Source of the DNA: Paenibacillus sp. Root52
Lineage (GTDB): Bacteria > Bacillota > Bacilli > Paenibacillales > Paenibacillaceae
Direction: 5' to 3'
Length of the DNA: 64,000 nucleotides
Assembly (NCBI RefSeq): GCF_001426865.1
Contig: NZ_LMFO01000023.1
Location: 434,001-498,000 of the forward strand
Part shown: positions 1 to 8,890 of the stretch, in pieces
Layout: the number at the start of each line of letters is the position of its first letter
How positions within the stretch are numbered: the stretch's first letter is position 1
Made by a program: the position numbers and the translations under genes
The notes under the pieces: model-generated
The model's database searches: none
What the model was told of the DNA's origin: nothing
What the model saw: only the letters and a program-made list of their open reading frames with translations

Positions 1-1
1 T

Positions 2-1084
2 CAAGGCTCCAAGGTTCGGCTCGCAGCACCCTGTCCGGAAGATTGTATGCGATTATCCCGTTTCACCGACGATTATGGATATCTACGTAATCTAGATACG
101 GACATTGCAGTACCGCTAACGCCGGATGAAACAGGTTCTTCTTCTGTCCGCAGAGATAATGGATTTGAGTTTGCCTTGCGTACATTAGAGGACAATCGAT
201 ATATTGGCTTCACCGCTCTCTACCGGATCGAATGGAATAACCGCTCCGCTCGTCTGGCCATTGCTATCGGCGATGAAAAGGATCGTGGCAAAGGCTACGG
301 TAGTGATGCGCTTGCCCTGATTATGCGCTATGGATTTCATGAATTGAATTTGAACCGAATTGCACTGGAAGTCATCGAATATAACGAGACTGCGATGCAG
401 GCGTACCTTAAAGCTGGGTTTCAGGTAGAAGGACGTCAGCGTTCAGCCGTATTACGAGATGGAAGGCACTATGACCTCATCTCTATGAGTATCCTTGCAG
501 AGGAATGGTCAAGGCAGACAGAACTGCCTCTATCTTTTCAATCTACTCGTGCGAATGTCTCAAACGAAACGTCAGTTAACATAGATCAATTTCAACACGC
601 CGCCTCAGTCTCTACTTCTGGTTCCGGTGCTGCATCTGAGCCCCTGTCCACTACGAGTGAGAACACTTCTGTTCAACCTCGCATTGGCGTAGGTGCGGTC
701 ATTGTTAATGATCGTAGAGAAGTACTACTTGTCTGGCGCAACCGTGAACCAGAGCAATTCACCTGGAGCATACCCGGAGGTAAAATCGACCCTTACGAGT
801 CTGCTGAGACAGCAGTTATTCGGGAGATCAAGGAAGAAGTCAATCTAGATATCGCCATCGACCGATTGCTCTGCACAGCAGAGACGATTCAGCCTGACCA
901 GCAGGAGCATTGGATTTCTCTTCTCTACTCCACACGGATTATTGGGGGTGTCGCTCGGAATCTAGAAGAAGGCGGAGCCATCGGTGAAATCGGGTGGTTT
1001 CCGCTGGATGATCTACCATCTCCACTCGCTTGCTTCGCTGTTCCTGGTCTTGATGCTGTCAAGAAAATGTACTTCGGAGAATGA
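2..1084 (+). CDS. GNAT acetyltransferase-Nudix hydrolase fusion, 5' end outside window
   Basis: The frame is already open at nt 2 and continues through the first ATG (nt 47). The codons before that ATG read KVRLAAPCPED, which resembles the first strand of a GNAT fold, so the true start lies upstream of the window. The N-terminal half is a RimJ/RimL-like acetyltransferase, with the acetyl-CoA loop DRGKGYGSDA near nt 280-310. A Ser/Thr-rich linker (about nt 530-680) leads into a Nudix hydrolase domain whose box (GG, E, then REIKEE; nt 776-845) is intact. Acetyl transfer and nucleoside-diphosphate-X hydrolysis are known family activities; the substrates are unknown. The stop overlaps the AraC start (ATGA), implying translational coupling. 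Confidence 0.88.
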   Translation, partial: QGSKVRLAAPCPEDCMRLSRFTDDYGYLRNLDTDIAVPLTPDETGSSSVRRDNGFEFALRTLEDNRYIGFTALYRIEWNNRSARLAIAIGDEKDRGKGYGSDALALIMRYGFHELNLNRIALEVIEYNETAMQAYLKAGFQVEGRQRSAVLRDGRHYDLISMSILAEEWSRQTELPLSFQSTRANVSNETSVNIDQFQHAASVSTSGSGAASEPLSTTSENTSVQPRIGVGAVIVNDRREVLLVWRNREPEQFTWSIPGGKIDPYESAETAVIREIKEEVNLDIAIDRLLCTAETIQPDQQEHWISLLYSTRIIGGVARNLEEGGAIGEIGWFPLDDLPSPLACFAVPGLDAVKKMYFGE

Positions 1085-1935
1085 CTCCAACTTCAATCAC
1101 ACCCCACATTTTGCATGAGGCACGCCCTCAGTTTGATTGGAAGGGTTCTGGATCACTATCTCTCAAAACATTTCGTAACGGGCGCTGCCTTTACGAGGCT
1201 GGACGTGGGCACTTTGCCGTTGATGAAAGCAACTACCTGCTTCTGAATGAGGGGCAAGAATATAGTTTGCACATCGATTCACCTGTACCGGTAGAATCCT
1301 TCTGCATCTTCTTCCCCCCTGGTTTTGTAGAGGATATTCATCGAAGTCTGCAGGGTAGCGATCTGTACTTGCTAGACGAGCCCTATAAGTCTTCTCCCCT
1401 TGGTGCAATTGAATGGATCGAACGAACTTATCCGATCGGCAACCAGCTTGGTGCCTCACTAGGTCATTTTCGCCATTTAGTTAATCAAGATGCCGTTGAT
1501 TCATGGGGGAATGATGAATTAGTACATCAGCTTGCCGTTCATATGCTGGGCGTACACCGAGACGTTAAGCTAGAGATAGATGAGCTAGGTTATGTAAAGC
1601 GTTCAACCAGTGAGGAAATATACCGACGCGTGTACCTTGGACATGAATACATGTCCGCCTACTTTTACCAGCCGATAACGCTTGCAGAGACTGCATCCAT
1701 TGCACATTTGTCAGTTAACCATTTTTTGCGGAATTACAAAAAGCTATTTCACACCTCCCCCCATCGTTATCTGACCGAACTTCGACTTCAGGTAGCGAAG
1801 CAGATTCTACTGGATACAGTTAAGTCCGTTACAGATATATGTTATGGAGTTGGCTTCGAAAGCCTTGGATCATTCAGCACGTTGTTTACCCGAAGATTCC
1901 ATGTCTCTCCCTCCAATCTGCGTGCAAAAAGGTGA
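1081..1935 (+). CDS. AraC family transcriptional regulator
   Basis: 284 aa. The N-terminal part resembles a cupin-like sensing domain. The C-terminal about 100 residues contain the two helix-turn-helix motifs of AraC proteins: ITLAETASIAHLSVNHFLRN followed by VTDICYGVGFESLGSFSTLF and a terminal VSPSNLRAKR. The start ATG overlaps the stop of the GNAT-Nudix gene by 4 nt, so both are made from one mRNA. A role in controlling that gene or a nearby promoter is inference; the ligand cannot be read from the sequence. Confidence 0.9.
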   Translation: MTPTSITPHILHEARPQFDWKGSGSLSLKTFRNGRCLYEAGRGHFAVDESNYLLLNEGQEYSLHIDSPVPVESFCIFFPPGFVEDIHRSLQGSDLYLLDEPYKSSPLGAIEWIERTYPIGNQLGASLGHFRHLVNQDAVDSWGNDELVHQLAVHMLGVHRDVKLEIDELGYVKRSTSEEIYRRVYLGHEYMSAYFYQPITLAETASIAHLSVNHFLRNYKKLFHTSPHRYLTELRLQVAKQILLDTVKSVTDICYGVGFESLGSFSTLFTRRFHVSPSNLRAKR

Positions 1936-2058
1936 TAATGAAGAAGCCAATCGATTTTAGACTGCTTATAATCGAATTATCTCAATAAGTTATGAGTTCA
2001 CTTGAGATACAACAATTTAACTTACCTAATACCACACATAACGATGGAGGTCTGCCAC

Positions 2059-2583
2059 TTGAAACACGAAGAACAGATTAACGAGCTATTCAAAGCTAGT
2101 CAGAACGGGGATATCGTAAAAATAAAGACATTACTTACCTCTCTGCCTGATCTCGCCAATACTGAAAACAGTGATGGCCTCACCCCGCTTGGGTACGCTG
2201 CGCATTATGGACAAGCTGAAGCAGTGGGTATTCTTCTAGCACAGGGAGCCGGTGTTAATGCCATTTCTCATTCGAAAATCTCATTTATCCCGTCCAACAC
2301 TGCGCTGCATGCCGCGCTTGCGGGTGAACGCTCGGTGGAGGTTGTGCGCTTATTGTTAGAACATGGCGCATCAACGAACATTCTTGATAGCGACGGTCAG
2401 AACGCTCTTCATACGGCTGCATTCCATACCGATCAAGCAAAACTGATTCAGCTTCTCCTACAGCATGGCGCTGATCCATCAGCCCTTTCCAATTCAGGAC
2501 AGACTGCGCTGGATATTGCACTTGAAAGAGAGAATCACTTGGCAGCCCAATGTCTGAGAGATGCCCTTGAAGCAAAGTCCTAA
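2059..2583 (+). CDS. Ankyrin repeat protein
   Basis: Start chosen at TTG 2059, because GGAGG at 2046-2050 sits 8 nt upstream; this gives 174 aa. An in-frame codon at 2002 has no comparable ribosome binding site. Four ankyrin-type repeats are visible: GLTPLGYAAHYGQAEAVGILLAQGA, then NTALHAALAG..VVRLLLEHGA, QNALHTAAFH..LIQLLLQHGA and QTALDIALER. There is no signal peptide or membrane segment, so it should be cytosolic. Ankyrin domains bind other proteins; the partner is unknown. The gene appears monocistronic, ending in a likely terminator. Confidence 0.85.
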   Translation: MKHEEQINELFKASQNGDIVKIKTLLTSLPDLANTENSDGLTPLGYAAHYGQAEAVGILLAQGAGVNAISHSKISFIPSNTALHAALAGERSVEVVRLLLEHGASTNILDSDGQNALHTAAFHTDQAKLIQLLLQHGADPSALSNSGQTALDIALERENHLAAQCLRDALEAKS

Positions 2584-2613
2584 TTCTTACTCACATATGC
2601 TGAAAACCGTTTG

Positions 2614-2651
2614 ACCGCTAGGCTCCTAGTTGTATCATGGAGTTTGGCGGT
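2614..2651 (+). terminator. Probable terminator after ankyrin gene
   Basis: Arms 2614-2626 and 2639-2651 pair over 13 positions when G-U wobbles are allowed, with a 12-nt loop, followed by TATTTATTA. The T tract is imperfect, so strength is uncertain. Confidence 0.5.
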
Positions 2652-2759
2652 TATTTATTATGAGCGAACAGCTTAATCTAATTTTTTTTGGAAAATTCAA
2701 GAACCGTTTGGCGAGCTGCGCCGTCTAATACGCAACACATCCACGAAAGGAGGAGCCAT

Positions 2760-3269
2760 GTGACCCCTGCCGAACTTACTGTTGCCGCACAACAAGGGGA
2801 TGCCGAAGCTTTTGCAGTTTTAATGGAGATGCATCAGAACCGACTATATCGCATCGCCTATGCGTATCTGCATAACGAAGCCGATGCACTGGAAGCGATA
2901 CAGGAATCCACCTATAGAGCCTTTCGCAAACTCAAAAAGTTAAAGGAACCATCCTACTTCGGCACCTGGTTAATTCGCATTCTCCTCAATTATTGTGCCG
3001 ATGAACGTAAACGCAAAAGCCGATTCAGCCAGATCACCGATATTCAGGAATCCAGTAGCTGGGATCAACCTGAAGACCCTGACTTGGCTGCTGCTGTATC
3101 TTCATTGGATCGAGATTGCAAACAGATTATTATTCTGAGTTATTTTGAAGGTTTCCCCTTAACAGAAGTTGCCGAGATTCTCGGAATTCCGACCGGAACC
3201 GTAAAATCACGACTGCATCGAGCACTCGGACAGCTCCGTGATCAACTAGGAACGAAAGGAGATACATAA
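2760..3269 (+). CDS. ECF RNA polymerase sigma factor
   Basis: Start chosen at GTG 2760 because GGAGGAG at 2749-2755 precedes it; 169 aa, a normal length for ECF sigma factors. Region 2 is seen in NRLYRIAYAYLHNEADALEA and STYRAFRKLKKL. Region 4 (CKQIIILSYFEGFPLTEVAE, then GIPTGTVKSRLHRAL) is a canonical promoter -35-binding helix-turn-helix. It is 1 nt from the downstream DUF4179 gene, whose membrane product is the probable anti-sigma partner. The family is SigV/SigW-like; the inducing signal is not evident. Confidence 0.92.
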   Translation: MTPAELTVAAQQGDAEAFAVLMEMHQNRLYRIAYAYLHNEADALEAIQESTYRAFRKLKKLKEPSYFGTWLIRILLNYCADERKRKSRFSQITDIQESSSWDQPEDPDLAAAVSSLDRDCKQIIILSYFEGFPLTEVAEILGIPTGTVKSRLHRALGQLRDQLGTKGDT

Positions 3270-3270
3270 T

Positions 3271-4590
3271 ATGTCTGATGAAATAAAGCCTATCGAAGAT
3301 CTGGAACAACGTCTACATCGTCGCAAATTAGAATATGATGCCCTGTCCATACCCGAAGCCGCCACGCAGCAGGCTGTGCAAGCTGGCATTCGTAAAGCTA
3401 CACGCCAGCGTAAATCCCGGTTGCGCTGGATGATGAGTTCCGTTTCAGCCGCAGCAATCATTCTTATTTTTACCGGATGTATCCGAGTGTCCCCTGCTTT
3501 CGCTTCCTTCGTAGAGCAATTGCCTGGGATGGATAGCATTGTGAGTCTGATTCGTCAGGATAAAGGGCTGATGATGGCGATCGATCAATCCCTATTACAA
3601 AAGGTAGGTATAACCGACGAGCATAATGGTACTTCTGTGACCATTGAGGGTGTAATTACGGATGAGTCACGTATGGTTATTTTCTACACGATGAAAGGCA
3701 TCCAAAATCCCAAAAATCTGATGTACGACATCAAATTACTTGATAAAGATGGTAAGGATCTTCCCGTTGGATTTAGTTACGGCTACACTAATCCAACCTC
3801 AGATGAGGACTTTCATGAGAATATGATTAATGTATCCTTTATAGACTCTTTACCTCCTCAAGAGTTAACCGTTGTGTTTAAAGAAAGAAAAGAAGCTGAC
3901 GCAAACGAGTGGAGAATTACATTTCCCGTCGATCACAGCTTAACCCAAGGCATGAAAAGGGTTATCCCCGTTAACGAAACCTTAGTTGTAGATGGTCAGC
4001 AAATTAATGTAAACCAAGCTACGTTATATCCAACTCGGCTTGTCCTGGACATGACCTACGATCCGAAGAATACCAAAAAGATCTTTGGCATTGATGATCT
4101 ACAGCTCGTGGATGAGCAAGGTAGAGTATGGACAACAAAAGAAGCATCTCTTCCCGAGGATGGGATGTCTGCTTTCTTCGAAAGTATGTATTTCTCTATT
4201 CCAAAAAAACTGACCTTACATGCGTCTGGGATTAGAGCCGTGGACAAAGATAAACTGCACATTCAGATTGATCCAACATCGGGTAAGATCGAGGGTGGTC
4301 CGCAGAATTTGAAATTCCTTAAGAAAGAAATTAAAGGTAAAGATATGATACTGCACTTCAATATTACAGATTCGGAGAATGCCAACTCAGGTTTGTCATT
4401 TACCAATATTAAGGATCGTAAGGGAAAATCACTCGAGGTCAGCCAGTTGGGATGGAGCCCTTCCGTTGCTGAAGCGTCTGTCACGATCAAGAATGGTGCT
4501 TCTGCACAAGGCGCTTTGGATATGGAGCTATTCTCATACCCGGTACTAAGTCAATCACCGTTCTCGGTTGATATTCCGGTTAATCCATAG
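3271..4590 (+). CDS. DUF4179 membrane protein, probable anti-sigma factor
   Basis: 439 aa. A cytoplasmic N-terminus of about 52 residues is followed by one membrane segment (residues 53-70, rich in A, I and L) and a large extracytoplasmic part with beta-rich repeats. The sequence around SPAFASFVEQLPGMDSIVSLI is typical of DUF4179 proteins, which commonly follow ECF sigma genes in Bacillales. The gene begins 1 nt after the sigma factor stop with GGAG upstream. That it binds and inhibits the sigma factor is inferred from gene order and topology; no zinc-binding anti-sigma motif is visible. Confidence 0.82.
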   Translation: MSDEIKPIEDLEQRLHRRKLEYDALSIPEAATQQAVQAGIRKATRQRKSRLRWMMSSVSAAAIILIFTGCIRVSPAFASFVEQLPGMDSIVSLIRQDKGLMMAIDQSLLQKVGITDEHNGTSVTIEGVITDESRMVIFYTMKGIQNPKNLMYDIKLLDKDGKDLPVGFSYGYTNPTSDEDFHENMINVSFIDSLPPQELTVVFKERKEADANEWRITFPVDHSLTQGMKRVIPVNETLVVDGQQINVNQATLYPTRLVLDMTYDPKNTKKIFGIDDLQLVDEQGRVWTTKEASLPEDGMSAFFESMYFSIPKKLTLHASGIRAVDKDKLHIQIDPTSGKIEGGPQNLKFLKKEIKGKDMILHFNITDSENANSGLSFTNIKDRKGKSLEVSQLGWSPSVAEASVTIKNGASAQGALDMELFSYPVLSQSPFSVDIPVNP

Positions 4591-4764
4591 ACTAGACTAA
4601 AGTGATCTAGGCAACTCACTTGGAAGAAGTAAATTGGTGTAAGGCTCAATATTTACGGGTTAACCCGCCACAGCACTCATAGATATGGTGTTGGTGTAGT
4701 CACCTTTTATAGGCAGATGCATACCTTGGAGTAAGAAGTTTATTCAAAGGAAGGGTTGTGCATC

Positions 4765-5070
4765 ATGTCTGAGTCTACATCCACACCGTCGACACGCGTC
4801 GTCTATCAGGCGAATACACCTATGCTTCAATCCGTACATAGCGTGCGGAATATGATTCATCATACAGCTCGGCAACATATAGGCAAGAAAGTCCACGTTC
4901 AGAATATCGATGGTCAGGTATGGGAAGGTGTTATCATTAGCGCAGACCGGGGGATTCTATATCTTCAAGTTACGCCGATGCATGGCTACCCTGAGCCACG
5001 AGCTTTGTTTGGACCAACGATTTTGCCATTAGTGCTGTATGAGCTGTTGGTCATTACGTTGTTGATGTAG
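4765..5070 (+). CDS. Small conserved-type protein with LSm-like strand pattern
   Basis: 101 aa starting at ATG 4765; AAAGGAAGGG at 4746-4755 is the ribosome binding site (an in-frame TTG at 4756 overlaps it). The central segment, IGKKVHVQNIDGQVWEGVII then GILYLQV, has the spacing of a small beta-barrel of the LSm/Sm type. The C-terminus is strongly hydrophobic (TILPLVLYELLVITLLM) and could be membrane-associated. I do not recognise the family. It stands alone between intergenic regions. Confidence 0.6.
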   Translation: MSESTSTPSTRVVYQANTPMLQSVHSVRNMIHHTARQHIGKKVHVQNIDGQVWEGVIISADRGILYLQVTPMHGYPEPRALFGPTILPLVLYELLVITLLM

Positions 5071-5096
5071 TCTGAATTTATGTTCAAGTTTAACAT

Positions 5097-5133
5097 GGCT
5101 CCGTTTCGGCCCTAAGGGTATTGAAGCGGAGCC
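5097..5133 (+). terminator. Weak hairpin, possible terminator
   Basis: GGCTCCG (5097) pairs with CGGAGCC (to 5133), extended by TTTC/GAAG with one wobble. Only a short T-poor tail follows, so this may be a weak terminator. Confidence 0.4.
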
Positions 5134-5268
5134 TTACCATTAGGTATATCGTGTTAATTCGTGTCGCTTATATAGGTGTTCACCCATTCGTACAGTATGT
5201 TTCCGTTCTCTCGTGTGAAATATGATACAATGGTGTCGGCTTAAGCCCTATCTTATAAGAAACGGAGT

Positions 5269-6096
5269 ATGATCCGGTTGGAATACATATCGCATGACCC
5301 TCTCCCCATCCCTCAGCCTGAGACAGAAATGGCGGGAAATAGTAAGACAACTTCGGAACAATCGCGCGTGATTGCTACATGTCTACTCGCAGGAAAAATT
5401 ATGCTGCAGAGCGGCGGGGAAACTTACCGTGTAGAAGATACGATGAAACGTATGGCTGCAGCGCTTGGATTACCCCATTCGCATAGTTATGTTGTGCCTA
5501 CAGGCATTTTTTTCTCAGTGGATGCGACCGAACCGGCAAAACTCATTCGCATCTCCGAACGAACAACGGATCTGCACAAGGTATCCGAGGTGAATGCCAT
5601 ATCAAGGCGAATTGGACAAGGTGAGTTATCTGCCATCGATGCCTACGGGTTGTTACAACAAATCGAAGGACAGCCTTCTTCCTACTCCTTTGCTGTTCAG
5701 CTTACGGCTGCTGCATTGTCTAGTGGCTGTTTTACGATTATGTTTGGCGGAGGCTGGGGTGACTTTATCCCGGCACTGATCTGTGGTGGCACCGGCTATG
5801 CAGCAGTGATCGCCTTTCACCGGCTGGTGCTGGTCAAATTCTTTGCCGAGCTAACAGCTTCATTTGTGATCGGTCTACTCGCATTTCTGCTGGTCTATCT
5901 TGGATTAGGCCACGAGCTGGACAAAATCATCATCGGTTCTGTCATGCCGCTCGTACCAGGACTGCTTATTACCAATGCTGTGCGGGATTTGATGGCGGGT
6001 CACCTTGTGTCTGGGTTATCTAAGGGAGCCGAGGCATTTCTAACCGCCTTTGCCATTGGCACAGGTATAGCCGTTGTATTTTCACTTTTTATGTAA
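5269..6096 (+). CDS. Threonine/serine exporter, ThrE family N-terminal half (YjjP-like)
   Basis: About 275 aa. Residues 30-120 form the soluble domain of the family (LQSGGETYRVEDTMKRMAAA and the following segment to about residue 85), followed by about five membrane segments to the end. ATG 5269 is only 1 nt from GGAG (5264-5267); TTG 5278 has a normal 10-nt spacing and may be the real start. The next gene encodes the short membrane half of the same family. In other bacteria both halves form one ThrE protein, so these two should assemble into an amino acid exporter. Confidence 0.85.
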   Translation: MIRLEYISHDPLPIPQPETEMAGNSKTTSEQSRVIATCLLAGKIMLQSGGETYRVEDTMKRMAAALGLPHSHSYVVPTGIFFSVDATEPAKLIRISERTTDLHKVSEVNAISRRIGQGELSAIDAYGLLQQIEGQPSSYSFAVQLTAAALSSGCFTIMFGGGWGDFIPALICGGTGYAAVIAFHRLVLVKFFAELTASFVIGLLAFLLVYLGLGHELDKIIIGSVMPLVPGLLITNAVRDLMAGHLVSGLSKGAEAFLTAFAIGTGIAVVFSLFM

Positions 6097-6111
6097 GACG
6101 AAGGAGTGCAG

Positions 6112-6564
6112 ATGATGCTTCATTTTATAGAACAAGCTCTGACCAGCTTTGTTGCTTCGGCAGCGTTCGGAATTATCTTCAACGCTCCGCGCCGGATGTT
6201 GTTACACGGCGGTTTTGTTGGCATGATTGGTTGGATCATTTATGTGGTGCTGGAGTATGCAGCCGATGCAGTTCCTGCTACGCTTGCTGCCACAATTGCA
6301 GTTGGTGTGATCAGCCAGTTATTCTCCCGGATGTTCCGTTCACCTGTCATTATTTTCAGCGTAGCCGGTATTATTCCCCTCGTTCCAGGTGGACTGGCCT
6401 ACAATGCGATGCGTAGTTTTGTGCAAAACGATTATAATGCCGCTGTAGAGCTCGCCGCCAAAGCACTCATGTTATCCGGCGCGATCGCCGTTGGACTGGT
6501 ATTGTCCGAGGTGCTGAATCAAATGATTCGACGCACGCCGCATTTATTTCGATCCAAAACCTAA
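6112..6564 (+). CDS. Threonine/serine exporter, ThrE family C-terminal half (DUF3815)
   Basis: About 150 aa, almost wholly hydrophobic with 4-5 membrane segments, including SPVIIFSVAGIIPLVPGGLA, the conserved turn of the family. AAGGAG (6101-6106) supports ATG 6112 or the adjacent ATG 6115 rather than GTG 6106. It lies 15 nt after the YjjP-like gene, forming the usual two-gene exporter. Confidence 0.85.
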   Translation: MMLHFIEQALTSFVASAAFGIIFNAPRRMLLHGGFVGMIGWIIYVVLEYAADAVPATLAATIAVGVISQLFSRMFRSPVIIFSVAGIIPLVPGGLAYNAMRSFVQNDYNAAVELAAKALMLSGAIAVGLVLSEVLNQMIRRTPHLFRSKT

Positions 6565-6664
6565 CTACACCAACGTAGTAGCAACAACCTAGTCAGGTTA
6601 GATTAGTTAAAATAAAAACCCAGGAACATGACTACGCAACACTTCGTATAAATTGATCTCGTAA

Positions 6665-6850
6665 ATGTTGCCTGTTATCCCTATAGTTTAGATTTAAAGG
6701 CCGTTCAACAAGTTCACTTATGAACATGCACTTGTAAGCCTACACAGATGAATTTCGGGGATACAGGCAAAGCTTATGCTACTGATGTAACTTTCTGCTT
6801 AAATACTTTCAGGCGAAGCAATTCTCGGGAAGTCACTTTCTTCCAGGGAA
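6665..6850 (+). repeat. Decayed copy of the dispersed structured repeat
   Basis: This gene-free stretch holds TGTTATCCC near 6671 and, from about 6752, GGGGATA, then GCTTATGCT, GATGTAACTTTCT and CTTTCAGGCGAAGC. The same blocks occur in the same order in the element at 9754-9914. The spacing is disrupted by inserted sequence and the ends are lost, so it is read as a degenerate copy. Confidence 0.6.
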
Positions 6851-6875
6851 CTTCTTCACCTCTTCGCATTTTTGG

Positions 6876-8888
6876 CTATGGCAGCGCACGCCTCATGACC
6901 GATGCATACAAATTCGCCGCTGCTCCGCTGCTTGCTAGCATATAATGTTCCGCATCCGTATGATCAAACCCCACCCACACTGCTGCAGTCCACTTATTCG
7001 TATAACCTACAAACCATAGATCCCGATTCGCCTCTTTCTTCACGCCAGGCAATGCTGCCTGGGTTGTACCTGTTTTGCCCGCCACCTGATATCCATGTAA
7101 TTGCGCCTTGTTTCCTGTGCCATGACTGACTACATTCTGTAGCATAGCAGTCATAACGTTTGCTGTATTGGGGGAAATGACCTGCTCATTCTCTGCCTTA
7201 CGCACATATACGTTCCGTCCCTCTGCATCGGTAATCTCTCGAATAAGATGAGCGGTATTGAATCTTCCTTGGTTCGCGAATACGGTATATGCCTGAGCCA
7301 TTTTCAGAGGAGACACCCCTTGATGCAATCCCCCTAGAGCACTCGACAAGTGAAGATCCTCTTGACCCAGCTCAATCCCCAAATGCGCAGCAAACTGCTG
7401 GGCACGCTGCATCCCGGTCTCATTTAGCAACCATACTGCTGGTGCATTCACTGACTTCCGGAGTGCTTCAGTCATGGTAATTGAACCTTGATAACGCCCT
7501 CCCAGATTACTCGGTTGATAGCTACCATATCGCACCCGTTTGTCCTGTAAAATACTATTTGCATTGAATTTCCCCGATTCGAGCGCTGGCCCATACGCAA
7601 TAATAGGTTTAAATGCCGAGCCAGGCTGCCGGGCATCTCTCGTGGCTCGGTTCATGTCACCTCTTCGAGGGTTGCGTCCACCCATCATCGCTTTCACTTC
7701 TCCATTTCGTTGGTCGATAATGACCATGCTCGCCTGAACCCGTTCATCGGCACGGTCATCTGTGAAGTGAGCAGATTGGCGAAACTCCTCTTCCATCGCC
7801 GACTGGGCACGACTGTTCAATCCAGTATGTATGACCCAGCCTGCTGATTGAATATCTGTGACACTTCTGCCAGTTAACTGTGAGGCTTCCTGTATGACCG
7901 CATCTATAGCAGAAGCGTAAGCAGGCTGGGGTGCAGACGAATTAGCAATAGTAACCGGAGGTACATAATCCACCTTGCGAGCTTCCTGCATTTGTTTTCT
8001 CGTAATTATTCCTTGTTCATGCATAAGGGTGAGCACTACCGCACGTCGATCCTTAGATAAATCTGCGTTATCAATCGGATTATAGATGGATGGCCCTTTA
8101 GGAATCCCTGCTAGCGTTGCGACCTGCCAGAGTTCTAATTGACGCAGATCCTTAATGCCAAAATAACGCCATGCCGCTGCCTTTACACCGTATAGCCCCT
8201 GTCCCATGTAAATCTGATTCAGATACGATTCGAGAATGTCATCCTTTGCATACTTCTTCTCTAAGGCTATGGCGATGGACATTTCATTCACTTTACGAAC
8301 CATTGTTTTGTCTCCATTGAGATACAGGTTCCTCGCTAGTTGCTGCGTAATGGAGCTTCCTCCCTGACTTAGATCAAGGTTAATTACATCCTGTACCACT
8401 GCTCTCCCAATACCGATGTAGTCCAATCCATCATGCTTATAGAAGCGTCTGTCCTCTGTAGCTAGAAAAGCTTGCTTCAATACTTTCGGCATTTCGTGAA
8501 GGTCGGCATGCGTTGCATAGCCATTTGTACCAGCTTGTAGCCTCGTTATTTCTGCTCCCTCTGAGTTCAGAATCGTCGTTGAGGATATCTTGGAGGTTAT
8601 GGCAGGATGACTTCGAATCATACGTTCACCATAGGTCACCATGTACATGTATCCAATCAATAACATCATCACGATAACAACTGATGCATCAAAAGCATAA
8701 TAAATTCCGCGTTTTACTTTGAAATTGAACTTCAGTCTACGCCGTAATCCGAGTGCTCCCTTAACAGTGGAGTCTTCTAGTCTAGATAATTTCTCTCGCA
8801 TGATCGGTACACGCTCTCGGGTTTGCGTTTCGGAATATTTTTCTGCAGGTCGATCATGACTAGCCTTGGGTATCATTTCAACTTTCAA
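6876..8888 (-). CDS. Class A penicillin-binding protein (transglycosylase/transpeptidase)
   Basis: 670 aa from TTG at 8888, chosen because AAGGGGGA (8895-8902) lies 6 nt upstream and this start avoids overlap with the preceding gene. It has a cytoplasmic tail, one membrane anchor (about residues 67-85), a GT51 transglycosylase domain with ATEDRRFYKHDG (catalytic Glu145) and QGGSSITQQLARNLYL, then a transpeptidase domain with SAFK (Ser424), SVN (479) and KTGTT (605). All key residues are present, so it should polymerise and cross-link peptidoglycan. It begins 2 nt after a kinase-derived protein in a cluster with a VanRS-like pair, which suggests induced expression under cell-wall stress (inference). 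Confidence 0.93.
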   Translation of the reverse strand: MKVEMIPKASHDRPAEKYSETQTRERVPIMREKLSRLEDSTVKGALGLRRRLKFNFKVKRGIYYAFDASVVIVMMLLIGYMYMVTYGERMIRSHPAITSKISSTTILNSEGAEITRLQAGTNGYATHADLHEMPKVLKQAFLATEDRRFYKHDGLDYIGIGRAVVQDVINLDLSQGGSSITQQLARNLYLNGDKTMVRKVNEMSIAIALEKKYAKDDILESYLNQIYMGQGLYGVKAAAWRYFGIKDLRQLELWQVATLAGIPKGPSIYNPIDNADLSKDRRAVVLTLMHEQGIITRKQMQEARKVDYVPPVTIANSSAPQPAYASAIDAVIQEASQLTGRSVTDIQSAGWVIHTGLNSRAQSAMEEEFRQSAHFTDDRADERVQASMVIIDQRNGEVKAMMGGRNPRRGDMNRATRDARQPGSAFKPIIAYGPALESGKFNANSILQDKRVRYGSYQPSNLGGRYQGSITMTEALRKSVNAPAVWLLNETGMQRAQQFAAHLGIELGQEDLHLSSALGGLHQGVSPLKMAQAYTVFANQGRFNTAHLIREITDAEGRNVYVRKAENEQVISPNTANVMTAMLQNVVSHGTGNKAQLHGYQVAGKTGTTQAALPGVKKEANRDLWFVGYTNKWTAAVWVGFDHTDAEHYMLASSGAAANLYASVMRRALP

Positions 8889-8890
8889 TG

